Notes under the pieces: model-generated | Database searches by the model: none | What the model was told of the DNA's origin: nothing | What the model saw: the letters and a program-made list of their open reading frames with translations, nothing else | Made by a program: the position numbers and the translations under genes | Shown: positions 24,655 through 37,900 of the stretch, one piece after another | Layout of the letters: the number at the start of each line of letters is the position of its first letter | How positions within the stretch are numbered: position 1 is the stretch's first letter | NCBI GenBank assembly: GCA_029216955.1 | Contig: JANAVB010031417.1 | Location: 20,561,278 to 20,625,277 of the forward strand | Reading direction: 5' to 3' | Source of the DNA: Iris pallida | Lineage: Eukaryota > Streptophyta > Magnoliopsida > Asparagales > Iridaceae | Length of the DNA: 64,000 bases

Positions 24655-25113
24655 CAAGGTTCACAATATCGGTATCGGACTATTCCTATAAGTATTGGAA
24701 TCAGCGATATCAGTAGTACCAGCGGTATCGGATCGGAGTATCGGATTTTTTGGTATCGGAAAACAAATAATTATTAATAATTTTATTTACATTTATAAAC
24801 ATATATTTTATACATTTAGGCCTAATTTTAAGTATTTTCAGTGTTATTTCTTAGTAGTTTTAAAATTAAATGAAATAGTAGTCACCCTTACCGATTGGTT
24901 TATATACAATAGATTGATTTTCTTCTTTTACATGTTTTTACAGCCTTATTATGCTTTAAACCCTTGCTGATTTGTCTTTTTCGTTTGATGTTTTTTGCCG
25001 AATTGACCGGAAAAGAGACTCCCAATGTCGGTATCGGTCAGTATCGTGTATCGGTTGGTATCGGACCGGGACATGCCAAACCGTATCGGTATCGGCCGAT
25101 ACTTTAAACCATG
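24655..25113. mobile_element. TATCGG-rich inverted-repeat element (hAT-like MITE)
   Basis: The ends CAAGGTTCACAATATCGG and, inverted, CATGGTTTAAAGTATCGG form imperfect terminal repeats, followed by several GGTATCGG motifs on both sides. TTTTAAG lies on each flank (24648-24654 and 25114-25120). The CA...TG ends and 7-8 bp duplication suggest hAT. 459 bp, AT-rich centre, no transposase. Confidence 0.7.
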
Positions 25114-25120
25114 TTTTAAG

Positions 25121-25990
25121 TTTATTTTGTCAATTAGACAACCACCTTTATTCCTTCAACTTGCAATAAGTCCTGCGAGTGCTAGTGAAGTACAATGCCG
25201 GAGTCATTTTGTTGTCTGAGTTCAAATCCCGCCTAACTTGGTGTGGACATGGAGGCTTCGAGATCGAAAGGATATGTAATATGTTCCTCCATATGTAATT
25301 AACGTGCTATGTAGATGAACTGGAATAATTGCCTCAGCCATGTCAACCATCAAATTCATCAATAAGACTAATATTTTCCTATATACGTATCTTGGCATAT
25401 TATTCCTTGTGTCAGTGTCATCTAATCCTAGGTTACTTAATGATACGCAATTAGTTTTCATATGCCGGAGTCATTTTGTTGTCTCAGTTGTTTAATTTGA
25501 TACACAATTAGTTTTCTTAGAGCCCATGGTTGTTGGCCATGAATGCAGCCAGTCTTCATTATGCTTTAAAAGCAATGGCACCAATATAGTTTCTGTTGCT
25601 ACTTGCTAGTAGTAGTAATCATGTGAAATATCCCACATAGCCAATTGAAAACTTAAATGTGTTTTTTGAGGTAATTATGACTAGATAGTCCTACTAATGT
25701 AATAAATTTATTGTCTTAACTTGAGACTGATTTTTCAGTATTTATATATGCCATCTTAATCCAATCCTCTCATTGGCAATTATAGATTCATAAATATTAT
25801 TTATGAATATATGCTTTAGTAGACAAGATAGTTTTTCCTACTGATGTTCTAAAACACTTTGTTGTAGTGAATGACAGCTACAAATATTGTATGTTCATTT
25901 CATACACAAAGAGTCGATTAATACAAGCTAGAATCAGTAGTACTTTTGGCATGAGCATTATATACACATGCAATAGCTATGTCGCATGGG
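25121..25990. other. Intergenic, nothing coding
   Basis: A TGCCGGAGTCATTTTGTTGTCT segment occurs at about 25195 and again at about 25462, a short dispersed direct repeat. The first copy precedes GAGTTCAAATCCC, which looks like a tRNA-type B box, but no matching A box is convincing. No gene is supported. Confidence 0.45.
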
Positions 25991-27329
25991 CAGGCCCGGA
26001 CTTAATACGAGGCCCATGAGGCAAGGGCCTCAGGCCCAAAATTTTTGGGGGCACCAAATTTTTTTATTTATAGTATATAATATATATATAGCTTAATCTA
26101 GTGTAGTTGATCCCAACCCGGCTCTTGACCCAAAAAAAACCCACGGATCCAAACTATTTTCTACTGTAATTTTTTTTTTAGGTTAGATTGGTGGCCGGCT
26201 GGAGTATTGGAGACTTAAGGTTTGGAGTTCTTTGCTTTTTATTCCAAAACTCAAAGGCTCAAAGCAAGTTCTATATCATAGCTGCTCTCCTCCTTTTTTA
26301 AAGCAAGGAAAAGGGCTCATATTATTTTTCCCTCCCTCCCTGGCTCTCCATCACAATTGACGGTGAGTGATGTATCTTTCTTTATTTTATTTTTTTATAT
26401 AACATAGCTAAGCTTCACCATGTATATATGTGTTCTTATTGTTGTTATAGATTTTATTTTTTTTATTTGATGAGATTTATAATTTAGTAATATATTTTTA
26501 GAATATTGATGGTCTAGTGTGTTCTAATTGTTTGTTTTTTGTAATTTATTAATATATATTTTCCTCTAAAGATGTGTTCTAATTGTTTTTTTTTGTAGTT
26601 TCTTTGTAGAGAAAATTTCTGTGGCCAGCTCCTGGCGTTCCTAAAAGATCTACATTCCTACTGAAATCAATCCCTCTACATAAGGTGAGCTTTATAATTT
26701 ATTAGTATATTTTTTTTATAAATTGTTGTTTATTATCTTTGGTTCTTTATTTGTGGTTGACTAATTTATTAGGAAAATATGTTTTAGCAGTTTGATTACA
26801 TAATTATTCATATTAAGATTGAAATCAACTAATAGAGAAACCGAAAAAGAATTTTTTTAATATATTTAACATTGAATTTTTAATTGTCATTAATTATTAT
26901 TATTTGTTGAATACATTATGATAATGTCATTTGATTGCATAATTTTCGTATCCATATTATCAAATTGACATTTCATGTGATATATTATTATTATAAGATT
27001 CATTTTTATGCAATAACAACAATAAGAACAAAAGTTTTATCTAAAATTAACAAAAGATTAAAATAAAAATAAAAATTATGTTTAGATATATTTAATATAT
27101 TACTTCATTTTTAGTATTATTTAATTTTTCAAAGCAAGAACTTCAATTTGTCAAAACCGTTGGCACCTGTACTTATTATTATAAAAAGTGTAAAATCGAT
27201 CCGGCCTCTCTCACCTCTTATTCATTTATTTTCTAGAGAAGCAAACATGCCTACAACATGAAAACAATTTGGTGAGGGCACCACTTTTAGAGTTCGCCTC
27301 AGATATCAAAATTCTAAAGTCCGACACTG
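25991..27329. mobile_element. Non-autonomous hAT element (1339 bp)
   Basis: It starts CAGGCCCGGACTTAAT and ends with the approximate inverse, TTCTAAAGTCCGACACTG. The flanks carry a perfect 8-bp duplication CGCATGGG (25983-25990 and 27330-27337), diagnostic of hAT. A GGGGGCACC block near the left end has a counterpart GAGGGCACCAC near the right end. The interior is AT-rich; no open frame long enough for a transposase remains. Confidence 0.85.
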
Positions 27330-27338
27330 CGCATGGGC

Positions 27339-27530
27339 ATGAATACGACACAACATGATATGGACACAGGCAATGCATACCTGAGACTGACTCTGGGGTG
27401 TCCTAGTATATTTTGGAGCATCTATAACATGTCCCGTACACATCCAACACGACAACCCACTGACACGAGACGGATTTTGAAGTGCTGTGCTTCCTAGTGC
27501 AATAGGAAATATAGTAAACCAATTTAAAAG
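27339..27530. other. Short spacer between two hAT elements
   Basis: Less than 200 bases of unique-looking sequence. It carries ACACGACAACCC-type segments but no identifiable feature. Confidence 0.5.
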
Positions 27531-27538
27531 CCACAAAC

Positions 27539-27837
27539 AGGGCCGGCCCTGACCCACGGCAGCCAGACGACCGTCCAGGGCCCAAGATCCGGGAGGGCCC
27601 CAAAAAAATATTTTAAATATATTAATATTTTGGTATATAGATCTAACATGTTACGTGGGTCTTACTTAACATAAAACAATTATAGCGTAGTGGTAACTAT
27701 GTTTGGCATGTTTGGCTCTCATATTGGAGGTCCTTAGTTCAATTTTTTTTTTTAATAACTTTTTTAATTATGTATTTGTATGGGGGTCCCATTTTGAAAG
27801 TATGCCTCGAGCCCCCATGAGCTTAGGGCCAGCCCTG
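27539..27837. mobile_element. hAT MITE with CAGGGCCGGCCC termini (299 bp)
   Basis: It begins CAGGGCCGGCCCTGACCC and ends AGGGCCAGCCCTG, the terminal pattern of a widespread hAT group. The flanking 8-mers GCCACAAA (27531-27538) and GCCACAAT (27838-27845) match at seven of eight positions. Inside, at 27683-27742, are TAGCGTAGTGG and GTCCTTAGTTCAAT, resembling tRNA A and B boxes. Confidence 0.85.
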
Positions 27838-27845
27838 GCCACAAT

Positions 27846-28936
27846 GGAACTATGTGCCTGTTTGCATCTGCCCTGTTGATTATCTGATCTTGGAAACTAA
27901 GCCTTCAAAGCAGAGGAATGTCTTCCAAGATCTGAATTGGACCAGTTACCATTGTGTATAATCCTAAATGAACTCTTCATTCAGTTGCAAACTTTAAGAC
28001 TTTCTTGATTTGTGTATTGTTAGGGTTGGTGATTATTGTTCATTGTTCGACTTTCGTGGATTCCATGTCATAGCATAAGAGTAGGATTGCATCTGAACTT
28101 AATAATATGCTACACTTCAGGATAATTGCATGCATATAACATTTTGTTTACGATTCATCTATTAGATCTATCTAGGTTCTTGCATCCATGAACTTTGTAA
28201 TCATCTACATTACTCCATCTATGGTTCCCTTTAGTTGTGTCCTGCATAATCATGTTTCTTCTTTTAAGTAGCTAATCATATATGCTCACATCACAGACAT
28301 CGCCGTTATAAATCCATTCCACCCCGCAATGTCATATGAACATTAACTGCAAGACGAATCTATTTGATTACTTCAATGCTAATTCTAAAATAAATTATTT
28401 AAATAACAAGTTATATAATGTTTTTGTCCGTGCATTGAGAATTATGCATACGAGAGGTTGTTGCGACATAACTATGTGAAGTTTTCAAACTTACAATTGA
28501 TATATAGACCTTAATCATCCTGCACACATCTTAAGGTAATGAGATGATCTTTACAACCTAGTTATTATAAAAGAAAACAGTGTGATGCACTTGAGGATGA
28601 GATCTGCCACAGTATTGAAGGAGGCGGTTGTGGGCATATTGTTAGAATACATGTTACATATTGGCATATTATGACTGTACAATAATTACTTAGCAATGTA
28701 ATGAAACGATGTTAAGATTTAAGAGTAAGAAGCTATGGCTATTTGTCATTAGTTAGTGATGTTTTGTGGAGCATTAATAGAATGATTGCTACAAGTGTAA
28801 GGCTTGAGTGTGAGGAAATGTTTCTTCATATTGCCAAAAATGAACATAATGGTTATACTTTAGTTGACACTTGTAGAAGCATGGAATTGCAGGCGCATTT
28901 ATCTCATGCGCCTCCGCGGTCATGCGTCCCCAAAAA
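27846..28936. other. Intergenic, nothing recognised
   Basis: AT-rich sequence without gene or repeat structure that I can support. At 28890-28915 GCGCATTTATCTCATGCGCC is a small inverted repeat. Confidence 0.55.
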
Positions 28937-29008
28937 TGTCATACACCAAAGACAGATCATCCAGAAAACAGCAAGTAGAAGAGCCACATGAAGATTGATT
29001 CTTTATTC

Positions 29009-29384
29009 TGTTGGAGTGGGTGGGGTTCCCAACCTATGTAGAGAATACCCCGGAGAGCGACGAGCGCCATCAGTGTGTCGGAGAAGCTCGGGGAGTACAT
29101 GGATCCTATTTTGGAACATATATAGTAAGAAAATATATGATTGGATTTTCATATTTACTTTGATCATATATTTATGATTGGACCCTTCATATAGTAACTT
29201 TTCATATAATTGGATTTCCAATTATGGCAAGCCAATTATGATTGGATTTCCATTAAATATATGATTGATGCATATTGGAAGTTTCCATATATATTGGCCT
29301 TCCATGTATGGATTACCAAGGGTTTATAAAAGGGTGATGCATGCTAGTTGTAAAATCATCTCAAAACAAGAGTGCTTTACAATC

Positions 29385-29419
<35 letters not shown>

Positions 29420-29755
29420 ATTAAGGACTATTGTGAAGGAGAGATTGCTTCGAATAATTTTTCGACATCTCTTGTTCTTTGGAGTCCGCAATCAAAAAAA
29501 TTCTTCTTTCAAGTGAGTTGTGGTGATCCGTGTTGGATCGGGAGGAGCTTGTAGAGGGTGTATTCTCTTTATTCCATTAGTGGAGGTTTTTCAAGGTTGG
29601 ACTCCGATCGTCCCGTGGTTTTTCTCGCAAGAATTTTCTACGTCAAAAATCTGTGTCTGCGATTGTGTTTGGCATTTTTGGTTTGTGTGCTTTTGCTCGA
29701 TTCTCTCGCAGGACTTTCTGGTTTGGGGAACGGTTTCCGCGCTTCGTTTCCAACA
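29009..29755 (+). repeat. 5' LTR of the interrupted Copia element (747 bp)
   Basis: TG...CA ends. A TTTATAAAAGGG TATA-like box lies at about 29329. A (GA)n microsatellite at 29390-29415 is about 18 bases longer than in the 3' LTR. Confidence 0.93.
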
Positions 29756-29758
29756 GAG

Positions 29759-29770
29759 TGGTATCAGAGC
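29759..29770 (+). promoter_or_regulatory. Primer-binding site, initiator tRNA-Met
   Basis: TGGTATCAGAGC three bases inside the 5' LTR, the standard plant Copia priming site. Confidence 0.93.
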
Positions 29771-32549
29771 TTTGGGTTCAAAGAAGTGTCAGAATTTGAC
29801 AGTCAAACCAGGAAGCAGAGATGGACGCGAAGCCGGTGCGCATGGTGAACCTGAACGGTACCAACTTCCATTATTGGCGGAGCAAGATGAAGGATTTGCT
29901 GTTCGTCAAGAAGCTGCATCTGCCCGTATTTGCATCCGAGAAGCCCAGTGATAAATCCGAGGAGGACTGAAAATTCGAGCATATACAGGTGTACGGATAT
30001 ATCAGGCAGTTCGTTGACGAGAACTTGTACAACCACGTTGCCAACATTGAGCACGCAAAGATGCTATGGGATAAGCTAGAATCTTTGTATGTAAAAAAGA
30101 CCGGAATAAACAAGTTATTTCTGATCCGGACGATGATGGGTCTGCGGTACAAAGATGGGACGTCTATTACAAATCACTTGAGTGATTTTCAGGGCGTGGT
30201 TGACCAGCTATCTTCAATGTGAGTCAAGTTAGACGACGAGGTTCAGGGACTATGGCTGCTGTGTACATTGCCAGACTCGTGGGAGACCGTACGAGTATCT
30301 ATGATCACTTATGCTCCAGAAGGCGTGGTCAGTCTGGAGTTTGCCAAGAGTGGGGTGCTGAATGAAGAGATGCGGAGACGTTCTCATGGCACTTCATCCA
30401 CATTTCACCACTCAGAGGCATTGGTTTCAGGGAGCCGCGGAAGGGGCAAAAGCAGGGATCCAGGTGGTGGCAGAGACAAGAGCAGGGAGAAGTCCAAGGG
30501 TCGGTACGAGGACTCGGAGTGTTACCACTGTGGCAAGAAGGGCCACATCAAGCGAAACTGTTTCGCTTGGAAGAGAGAGAAGAAGGGCGACAAGGGAAAA
30601 CAAGATGAGAATACTACAGCGGCAGCCTCGATACATGGAGGCGATGTGATCGTCGTAGGTGATAAATTATCACAAACCTCGCCTGCGATGACAATTCTTG
30701 GCTGGTGGACTCAGGGGCTTCAGCGCATGTATCTCACAACAGGGCACTATTTGCCACTTACACGACAGGCGACTGTGGAGTGTTGAAGATGGGCAATGGA
30801 GATGTGTTGAAGGCGGTTGCCGTTGAAGATGTGCATTTGAGAACGAAGACGGGTGCAGTTCTTGTTCTCAAAGATGTTCGTCATGTCCCTGACATCCATT
30901 TCAACCTGGTGTCGGTTGGAAGGTTGGATGACGAGGGATTCTTCAGTCTCTTCGGGAATAGTCAGTGGAAGCTTTCCAGAGGTTCGATGGTGATTGCCAG
31001 AGGAAGCAAGAAGTCTGGTCTCTACTATATGGAGGGGAGCGCACAGGGAGCACAGGAGGTGAACGCCGTCAGTGATGTATCTACCGAGTTGTGGCACAGA
31101 CGGCTCGGCCATATCAGCGAGAAGGGAATGAGCTAATTGGTGAACAGAAAGGTGATTCCAGGGCTCAAGTCTACAAAGTTGGAGAAGTGCATGCACTGCT
31201 TAGCTGGAAAGCAAAATAGGGTGTCTTTCCAAAGTCACCCAAGTTCAAGGAAGCCGGCGTTGCTCGAGTTGATTCACTTGGATGTCTGCGGTCCTATGAA
31301 GGTAAAATCTATTGGTGGTGCTTCTTACTTTATAACTTTTATTGATGACTGTTCCAGGAATATTTGGGTCTATGCCTTAAAGACCAAGGATCAGGTGCTG
31401 CCTACTTTCAAAGAGTTTTAAGCCTCTGTTGAAAAAGAGACGGGCAAGAAGTTATTGTATTTTCGGTCCGACAACGGCGGCGAATACATTGGTCCTTTTG
31501 ATGCTTATTGCAGAGAGCAGGGGATACGACACCAGAAGACTCCGCCCAAGATACCTCAGCTCAATGGTGTAGCGGAGCGCATGAACAGGACACTGATGGA
31601 GAGGGTGCGGTGTTTGCTGTCAGAAGCAAATTTGCCAGACAGTTATTGGGGTGAGGCTCTTCTCACAGCTGCTTATGTTATTAATTTATCTTCTAGTGCT
31701 CCTTTGCAGGGTGATGTGCCTAACAAAGTATGGTACGACAAAGAGCCGTCATACAATCACCTGCGAGTGTTTGGTTGTAAGGCCTTCGTGCATGTACCGA
31801 AGGACGAGAGGTCCAAACTTGAGCCGAAGACGAGGCGATGCGTCTTTGTCGGCTACGGTCGGGATGAGTTTGGCTATAGACTCTACGACCCGGTGGAAAG
31901 AAAGCTCTACAGAAGCAGGGACGTGGTATTCGTCGAGGATCAGACCATGACCAACACTTAGGATTTCGAGACGCCTTCTGAGGTTGAGGAATTGTCTGAG
32001 TTAGAGTCATTTCGCTTCGAGCAGTTTCCAGAGGACATCGCAGAGGATCCAGTTATGGGGGAGCCAGTGCATGGAGTTGCTCCCAACCTAGATCATCAGC
32101 TTGATGATGGTGGTCAGGGTATCCCTCAGGAGGATGAGCATGCCGGAGAGGCAGTTCCTGAAGGGGAGGAGGCTGTTGGTATACAGCCAGCACCAGTGGC
32201 TCTATTGAGAAGGAGCGAGAGAGATCGTCGACCATCTACGAGATACTCACCGGGTGAGTATGTGCTACTGACTGACGGAGAAGAGCCCGAAAGTTTTGCA
32301 GAAGCTATGGAAGACGAACACAGGCAGGAGTGGATGGAGGCTATGCAGGAGGAGATGAGTTCCTTACACGCCAATTCTACTTATAAGCTGGTGCGGTTGC
32401 CAAAGGACAAGAAGGCTTTGAAGAATCGATGGGTGTTTAGAGTGAAGCAGACAGATGATGCTACTTGCCCTCGATACAAAGCGAGGCTGGTAGTTAAAGG
32501 CTACGGTCAGCGGAAAGGCGTGGATTATCACTACTAAAATATGCTATAT

Positions 32550-32770
32550 TAGCGACGTGTTTTAGCGACGTAAGAAAAGAACGTCGCTATATATGTAATA
32601 TAGCGACTCCCGTCATGTGACGTCGCAAATCGTCGCTAACCAGCGACGTTCAGCGACATTACATAATTTACGTTGCAGAATAGCGACGTTCGGCGACAGA
32701 GTATTAATATATGTCGCCATGTAATAAAGTTTTGCGACGTTTAGCGACGTCGTTAGTTGACGTCGCTAAA
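32550..32770. promoter_or_regulatory. 5' subterminal repeat array of the CACTA element
   Basis: More than a dozen copies of GCGACGT or ACGTCGC, in both orientations, sit within 220 bases of the terminus. In En/Spm, short subterminal repeats of this kind are the binding sites of the element's DNA-binding protein. Here the motif core appears to be TAGCGACG. That the PF03004-type product binds them is inference. Confidence 0.75.
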
Positions 32771-34962
32771 TGTTTTACTTAGGGCACGCTGTTTCCTTTT
32801 CCCCCTCACTCGAAAGTTTTCCAAAATTTTCAGAATCCCTCTCCCCCCCCCCGGCGACTCTCTCCCCCCCCCCCCGCGACTCTCCCCCCCGGCGACTCTC
32901 TCCCCCCGCCCCCGGCGACTCGCTCCCCCCGCCCCCAGCGACTCCCTCCCGCTCCGACGAGCTCCTCCTCCCCCAATCCGAGATCCTCCTCCTCTCCCTA
33001 GCTCCTCCTCCTCCTCCCTCTTCCTAAGGTAAACCCTAACCCTAACCCTAACTCCTCTCCCCCCTCCTCCTCCTCCTCTCACACACACACACGGACACAC
33101 ACACACGGACACACACACACACACACAGACACACACACACACATACACACACACACTGACACAGTTCTTTTTGTGTTTTGATAACTCTTTGTTAAGAGCA
33201 AACCTGGGTTTTGGTTTTAGACTATTAAAACTGAATTGGTTGTTTGTATAAACTGTGTATTAATGTTTAGGACTTGGGTTGTGTTGATTGATGAAACCTG
33301 AGTTTAGCTTTAAACTGTCAAAACTGAGATTGATAGGTTGTGTATAAAATCTGAGATTTAACATGTTCTTTTGACTATTTGTTAATTCACAAAATCTGAG
33401 AATGAGGGGGGAAAGAATATTGTTTCCCTTAACTATTTTAGTGTTTTCCTATCACTCTATACACACAAATTCACACCACACACACATTTGCCTGCCACCT
33501 TGTAACACTCACACACCACCTATCACTCTTTACACATGTACACACACCTATTAGCTAAAGTCTCACATTGCCTCTCTTTGCACACACACACATTGCCATT
33601 TCCTAAATTCTATGTTCTTGAATATATATGTATATATATATAGGAGATGCGTATATAGCCTATATATTATAATATATGTGTATTATATCTATGGATATGT
33701 ATTGATGCATGTATATGTGTATATATATAAAGTGAATGAATGCTTGATGTAAATTGCTAAGTATATATAATATAGTGAGTGTGATATGTGTATATAGCCT
33801 ATGGCCTATGTATGCCTGTTTGACTAGGGAGCCTAGATTGGGCTTGTACAGCCTTGTTAGACCTAGAATAGGCTTGCTAGACTAGTGTAGACTAGTTTGA
33901 CCTAGTGTGGACTTGGTTGACCTAGTTTGACTTCTAGGGTTGCCTATATGTGTGTGTGTGTGTTAGCCTATATGTAAGCCTAGGTGAGAGCTTATGAGTG
34001 TGGTATCATGGGTGATATATGTGAGTGAGTGTGTAAGTGAGTTGTGTGGATGAGTGTGAGGTTAAATGTGTTAGATATAGGTTAGCATCTTAGGCCATAT
34101 CCTAGTTAGATATGTAGTTGTTAGTATCCTATAGTGTTAGAGCCTTGGTTTGGGATACCAAGTTGGGGTTAGAAATAGGATACTAGTTAGCTATTGGTAT
34201 GTGTAGATATATATTAGATAGATAGTTGGATGGATAGGTGGATAGATGGATGGGGAGTAGAAGGGGAGCTGCTGCCCCCATTCCAGCAACAGCAGCAGCA
34301 AGAACAGCTGTTGTAGCAGCAGTTTACATCAGCAGTAGCACCCCCATGGCCCCCCATTTGTAGTGATTAGCACTAATGGGGGCAGGAGAGGTAATTATAG
34401 GAGTAATTAGATCTAGATCTAATTAGCACTTGGCTACAAGGCATATTCCAAGAATATTCTAGAGAATATTCCAAGTCTATTCTAAGGAATATAGCGACTC
34501 CTATCGTTTGAAATAACCACATCTTGGCTATTTGTTAAATAGATCGACCCTGAGCTCCCATGTTTAGTCGTGCCTTCAACATCATGTTCAAATGAAGGTG
34601 ACAAGCAGCTGACTATGAAAAAATATGCCGTCTTGAGCTTCATAAAGAAATGCAAGATTACAAGCTCCTATGTAGTAATCTTGCATTTCTTTATGAAGCT
34701 CAATACGACATATTTTTCTATAGTCAGCTGCTTGTCACCTTCATTTGAACATGATGTTGAAGGCACGACTGAACATGGGAGCTCAGGGTCGATCTATTTA
34801 ACAAATAGCCAAGATGTGGTTATTTCACAGAAGCCATGAATTACCGGAAAAATAGGAAACATCTCGTACTCCTCCCGTGAAATCGTTACCGGGAAAATAG
34901 GAAACACTAGCAAACACTTAGACGTTAGCAAATATTGTTAATTGGTGTGTTCATCTTTGCAG
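32771..34962 (+). other. Inferred 5'-UTR exon and long 5'-UTR intron of the CACTA transposase gene
   Basis: A pyrimidine-rich stretch (CCCCGGCGACTC-type repeats, 32830-33028) ends at CCTAAG followed by GTAAACCC (33029), a good donor and a telo-box-like AAACCCTAA. The next strong acceptor, TTTGCAG at 34961-34962, lies 12 bases before the transposase ATG. Between them are a (CA)n microsatellite (33080-33155), AT-rich sequence, small inverted repeats near 34270-34480, and a 150-bp-arm hairpin (34510-34826). The intron is inferred from splice motifs only. Confidence 0.45.
34510..34826. repeat. Long near-perfect inverted repeat (hairpin) inside the CACTA element
   Basis: Arm 34510-34661 is the inverse complement of 34675-34826 with about five mismatches in 152 bases. 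The loop is 13 bases. A transcript through it would fold into one long stem. It lies in the inferred 5'-UTR intron of the transposase gene, ending about 150 bases before the start codon. No protein-coding content is apparent. Confidence 0.93.
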
Positions 34963-34974
34963 AATTATTTCCAA

Positions 34975-37900
34975 ATGGAGCTGAATTACTACTTGCGGAA
35001 TCGTTCATGGATGTACAATCGTCGTCCTGAAGATATGTGTGGTGTGCGGGATGAATACATAGCGGGAGTAGAGCAGTTCCTGCAGTTTGCTAAGGCGTTC
35101 CCTCAGTACATGGACGGCACCAAAATTAAGTGTCCGTGTGTGAAATGTCATAACGTAAAATATTATCCAGAAGTGGAAGTGACATATCATTTGTACTCGA
35201 GGGGTTTCACGCCTAATTACTATCAGTGGACCGCACACGGAGAACTTGTGTCGTTAGCATCAGAGCCGGAGCCTTATGTTGAGCCGTATATGCATGCGGG
35301 ACCTAATTTTGTTTCAGATAATCATGCATACGACGACGGGTGCGTGAACATGGTTTTCGACGCTGCTGGGCCCATTTTTGTTCCTGATGCAGCTGAGGAG
35401 GCACCGAATGTCGACGCTGCAAAGTTCATGGAGTTGCTGGAGAATGCAAGGACTCCATTGTATCCTGGTTGTGAGGATCATTCACCGTTGGAGGTGGTTA
35501 CAAGACTTTGAGCATTAAGTCAGATTTTAACATGTCGCAAGAATGCTACAACCGAGTGCTGGAGTTGATTATAGAGATCTTGCCGGCGGGTGCTAAGTTA
35601 CCTAAAGACTTCTACCGGTCTAAGAGGATGGTGAGATCGCTCTGGATGGGATACGAGAAAATCGATTCTTGTCGCAATGGGTGCATGCTGTACTACAAAG
35701 ACGACAAGGACGCAGATGTGTGCAGATTTTGTGGTGCTGATCGCTATAAGCCAACTAGTACAGGAAGGTCTACCGGTGCAAGAAGACCGACCGATTCAAT
35801 GCACTACCTGCCTATAACGCCGCGGTTGCAAAGATTATTTATGGTGAAAGAGACGGCCGAAAATATGAGTTGGCACATGCGAGAACAGATTGAAGGAGTG
35901 TTGGATCACCGATCCGATGGAGAAGCGTGGAAGCACTTTGATCGAGTGTATCCTGATTTTGCTTCAGATCCACGTAATGTCAGGTTGGGGCTATGTTCTG
36001 ACGGTTTTACTCCTTTTGGTCTTTCGGGATCCCAGTATTCGTGCTGGCCTGTGATTGTCACTCCGTATAACCTACCGCCTTGGATGTGCATGAAGACCGA
36101 GTACATGTTTCTAACCGTTATAATTCCTGGTCCGAACAATCCCAAGAGGAACATTGATGTGTACTTACAGCCTTTGATAGATGAGTTGAATCAGTTATGG
36201 GAAGTAGGCGCTAACACGTACGATGTTTCCAGGAAGCAGAATTTTCAGATGAAGGCAACCCTTATGTGGACCATCAACGACTTTCCGGCATATGGAATGT
36301 TATCTGGATGGAGCACTCATGGCCGTCTCTCATGTCCGTATTGCATGGACCGTAGTAAGGCTTTCCGCTTGAAACACGGAGGAAAACCGTGCTTCTTTGA
36401 TTGTCATCGGCAATTTCTGCCAAAAGATCATCCGTTCAGAAGGAACAGGAATGCTTTCCGTGCCGGCGTTGTAGAGAAGGGTGATCCACCGCCAAGGTGG
36501 TGCGGAGCTACGATATGGGAGGAGGTTAAAGATTTTTCAAGTGCTATCGAAGATCCTACAACTGGGTACAAGTGCGATGGATTTGGTAGAGATCATAACT
36601 GGACAAAGAGGAGCATATTCTGGGATCTGCCATATTGGAGTACCAATCTGATCAGACATAATCTTGATGTCATGCATATTGAGAAGAATGTGTTTGATAA
36701 CATAATTAATACTGTGATGGACGTAAAGGGAAAAACGAAAGACAATCCCAAGGCCAGGTTGGACTTAGCAGAAATATGCAAACGCCCTGCGTTGCATTTG
36801 ATACAGCAGAATGGAAAACAGTTCCTGCCGAAGTCAATCTTCTCACTGGACAAGGAGGATAAAGTGAGACTTTGTCGGTGGATCCAGGGCCTAAAATTTC
36901 CAGACGGATATGTGTCAAATCTGAGAAGATGCGTCGATCCGAAGGAAAACAAATTGACGGGTATAAAGAGCCACGATTGTCACGTATTCATGGAGAGGTT
37001 AATTCCGATTGCATTTCGGGAATTCTTATCGCAGGCAGTTTGGGATCCATTGACGGAGCTTAGCATATTCTTCAGGGACCTTTGTTCTAAGAAATTGCTC
37101 GTTGATCGTCTAGAAAAGCAAGAGAAGGACATTGCGGTAACACTGTGCAAGCTAGAGAGGGTGTTCCCTCCTGGATTCTTCGACTCTATGGAGCATTTGC
37201 CGATTCATCTATCCTACGAGGCACGTGTTGGTGGACCCGTCGAATATCGATGGATGTACCCGTTCGAGCGACATTTGAATCACCTAAAAAGAAAGGTGAA
37301 AAATAAGGCACGGGTCGAGGGTTCTATTTGTGAAGCCTATGTTCTCGAGGAGATTACAAACTTTTGTTCGATGTATTTCAAGCCTCATGTTGCAACTAAT
37401 AGAACGAGAGCTTCCAGAAACGACGACGGAGATCATGAATGTAATGATAGAATACTGAAGGTATTCAATGCTTCAGGAAAGCCGTCGGGTAAAATGAAGA
37501 AGAGATATCTGAACGATGATGAGCTAAGGGCTGCTCAGGTGTATGTATTACTCAACTGCGATGAGGATGAAGTAGAGAAGCTGGAGGGGTAAGTAATTAA
37601 TACGTTTACATTATTTTAATAGTGTTGATTATTAGACTATTACATTAATTGAACGATGTTGTTTTCAGCATATTTAATGATAAAGTGAGGTTAGGTAGGC
37701 CACACATAACAGAAGAAGAACTAGAACAAGAAATGAGGCGTTATTTTCCATCATGGTTGAGTGCATATGTAAGACTTGAGAACTCTGTAATTACCTTTCA
37801 GTATATGCACTTGAATGAGAATGAGCTTAATTTATTTTTTCGTCGTATTTAGGTCGATAGTCCATACGCAAGACTTGAGAATGAGTCTATTAGAACGCTA

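Noticed and set aside
33032..33052. Short CCCTAA repeats resembling telomeric DNA
   Set aside because: Only about three units, and plant telomeres use CCCTAAA; more likely a telo-box-type promoter or intron motif.
32753..33154. Pro/Ser-rich and Val/Cys-rich open frames at the CACTA 5' end
   Set aside because: Pyrimidine-rich leader and a (CA)n microsatellite; no conserved protein.
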